Shown here: piece after piece, positions 4,900 through 6,412 of the stretch
Layout of the letters: every line of letters starts with the position of its first letter
Numbering within the stretch: position 1 is the first letter of the stretch
Source: Oceanospirillaceae bacterium
GTDB taxonomy: Bacteria > Pseudomonadota > Gammaproteobacteria > Pseudomonadales > Balneatricaceae
Assembly: GCA_023954795.1 (NCBI GenBank)
Contig: JAGSHA010000194.1
Coordinates: 1 to 6,412, forward strand
Direction: 5' to 3'
DNA: 6,412 nucleotides
The notes under the pieces: model-generated
What the model was told of the DNA's origin: nothing
Database searches by the model: none
What the model saw: only the letters and a program-made list of their open reading frames with translations
Position numbers and translations under genes: made by a program

Positions 4900-6412
4900 C
4901 TATTTTGCGCATGGCTCGACGTGGTGGTGATGGTACCAATCCTCAAATTGGTTGGCCGGTACCGGTTTGGAGAACAGATAGCCCTGGCCGTAGTCGCATC
5001 CTGCTTGAGTTAACAGCGCCTTTTGTTCTGGTGTTTCAATTCCTTCTGCTATGACTTTGATGCCCAGTTTGTGTGCCATCACGATGATGGCTTCGCACAA
5101 TGACAGTTCACTGGAGTCCGGTGTCAGATTGCGGACAAACGACTGATCTATTTTAAGAAAGTCGATATCCAGTTGCCGCAGATAAGAGAGGGACGAATAG
5201 CCGGTTCCAAAGTCGTCCAGTGAAATACTCAGCCCTGCCGTCCGGAATCCTTTGAGCGTTTCGGTGACCTCATCACCGGACTGCATGAGCAAATTTTCTG
5301 TGATCTCAATCGCGACGGCATCGCCCGATACACCGCGTTGTTCCATGAGCGTGGTCCAGTTGGACAGTTTGCCGTCGGCATCCTGAAACTGAATTGGAGA
5401 CGCGTTTACACTGACCTGGAAGCGTTCATCAAACTGTTGGCGCCACTGTTCGACCTGTTTGATGGCTTCGATAAACACCCAGTCACCAATTTCAACGACG
5501 ATACCGGTCTCTTCAGCCAGAGGAATAAAATCGGCCGGGCTGACAAAACCGCGTTTGGGGTGTATCCAGCGTAATAACAGTTCGGCTTTGTATACTGACG
5601 CGTTTTGCAGGTCGATGATGGGTTGGTAATAGGCCACCATCTCCTGTTTTTGGGTGGCTGTTTTCAGGTCTGAGGTCAGTTGGATACGCTCGCGCGTTTC
5701 CTCTTCCATTTGTGGCGTAAAGAACTGAAAACGGTTACGTCCCTGCCGTTTGGCCATGTACATTGCCTGATCTGCGTTTTTCAGCAGTGTTTCGGAGTCC
5801 TGAGCGTCATTTGGGTACAGGCTGATGCCGATACTGGCGGATAGGTAATTCACTTCACCGTCGTCTAAGGTGTAAGCCGACGACAGACTATTAATGATGT
5901 CGGAGGCGACACGTTCCGGGCTGCGGGCATCCGATACCTGTTTTAGAATCACGGTAAACTCGTCGCCACCCAAGCGTGCAACCACATCGGACTGGCGCAC
6001 ACAGTTACTGATACGCGCAGCGACTTTCTTCAACAGATCATCGCCTTGGTGGTGACCGAGGGAATCGTTGACGTCTTTAAATCGGTCCAGATCGATAAAC
6101 AACAGGGCCATGGGCAAACCGGAGAAATCGGCTTCGCACATGGTGCTTGTCAGCAGATCTTGGAACATGGTGCGGTTGGGCAGGGAGGTCAGAGCATCCA
6201 GATTGGCCTGCTGCCAGATCAGCTTCTCAGATTCCTTCTGCGCAGACAGGTCTGAGAACAGGGCGACCCGGCGATGAGGCAGACCGTCATTGTTATAGAC
6301 GGTATTGATGGTGAGCCATTCAGGGTAGAGCTCGCCACTTTTCTTTTTGTTCCAGATCTCTCCCTGCCAGGCGCCGGTTTCTGATAATGAGTGCCACATC
6401 TTTTGGTAAAAA
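4900..6412 (-). CDS. PAS-GGDEF-EAL cyclic-di-GMP synthase/phosphodiesterase (partial, N-terminus beyond right edge)
   Basis: The frame is open to the right edge: four codons (F-Y-Q-K) precede the ATG at 6399, and the protein begins in mid-PAS, so that ATG is not the start. Numbering from that Met, the end of a PAS domain with PAC motif is at about 1-55 (GAWQGEIWNKKKSGE, then DLSAQKE). The GGDEF domain (about 65-228) has DLDRFK (103-108), the intact active site GGDEF (144-148) and an RQSD inhibitory site five residues before it. The EAL domain (about 240-490) has ELL (273-275) in place of EAL but keeps N332, E365, DDFGTG (395-400), K416, D418, E452, E455 and QGYLFSKP (472-479). Both activities therefore look possible: cyclic-di-GMP synthesis from GTP and its hydrolysis to pGpG. 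The protein ends with a short His-rich tail. The Aer-type PAS gene starts 13 bp after its stop, so they are probably co-transcribed, linking second-messenger control to chemotaxis. Confidence 0.93.
   Translation of the reverse strand, partial: FYQKMWHSLSETGAWQGEIWNKKKSGELYPEWLTINTVYNNDGLPHRRVALFSDLSAQKESEKLIWQQANLDALTSLPNRTMFQDLLTSTMCEADFSGLPMALLFIDLDRFKDVNDSLGHHQGDDLLKKVAARISNCVRQSDVVARLGGDEFTVILKQVSDARSPERVASDIINSLSSAYTLDDGEVNYLSASIGISLYPNDAQDSETLLKNADQAMYMAKRQGRNRFQFFTPQMEEETRERIQLTSDLKTATQKQEMVAYYQPIIDLQNASVYKAELLLRWIHPKRGFVSPADFIPLAEETGIVVEIGDWVFIEAIKQVEQWRQQFDERFQVSVNASPIQFQDADGKLSNWTTLMEQRGVSGDAVAIEITENLLMQSGDEVTETLKGFRTAGLSISLDDFGTGYSSLSYLRQLDIDFLKIDQSFVRNLTPDSSELSLCEAIIVMAHKLGIKVIAEGIETPEQKALLTQAGCDYGQGYLFSKPVPANQFEDWYHHHHVEPCAK

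Overview
The window looks like chromosomal DNA of a motile gammaproteobacterium. Base composition is moderate, by eye in the low fifties percent GC. The protein families fit that group: a GGDEF-EAL enzyme, an Aer-like PAS protein, a methyl-accepting chemotaxis protein (MCP), and a LolA-like periplasmic protein with FtsX/MacB-type permeases. I cannot name the genus. All six genes lie on the minus strand, so transcription runs from the right edge to the left. There are no RNA genes, mobile elements, CRISPR arrays or pseudogenes that I can support.

Right block, 6412 to 2858: a signalling operon of three tightly packed genes. It opens with a PAS-GGDEF-EAL cyclic-di-GMP enzyme whose N-terminus lies beyond the window. 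A 172-residue stand-alone PAS protein of the Aer (FAD/redox) type starts 13 bp later. An MCP follows, overlapping the PAS gene by 26 bp. The MCP has a two-helix membrane hairpin with almost no periplasmic part, a HAMP region, a conserved signalling tip and a C-terminal zinc-binding CZB domain. Together the PAS protein and the MCP have the parts of one Aer receptor split into two polypeptides in N-to-C order, resembling the bipartite CetA/CetB energy-taxis receptor of Campylobacter. The CZB domain suggests a second, zinc or oxidant-related input.

A 143-bp gap (2715-2857) separates the blocks. It holds a strong ribosome binding site, a near-perfect 16-bp palindrome and several short GTAGG repeats. 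I see no convincing terminator or sigma-70 promoter in it.

Left block, 2714 to 1: an envelope export operon. It encodes a secreted LolA-like 'outer membrane lipoprotein-sorting' protein, then a complete FtsX/MacB-type ABC permease 6 bp downstream, then a second such permease joined by an ATGA overlap and cut by the left edge. The ATPase they need is not in the window. The likely job is moving a lipoprotein or other hydrophobic cargo out of the inner membrane.

The two blocks probably function separately: one adjusts motility and cyclic-di-GMP to redox state, the other serves the cell envelope.
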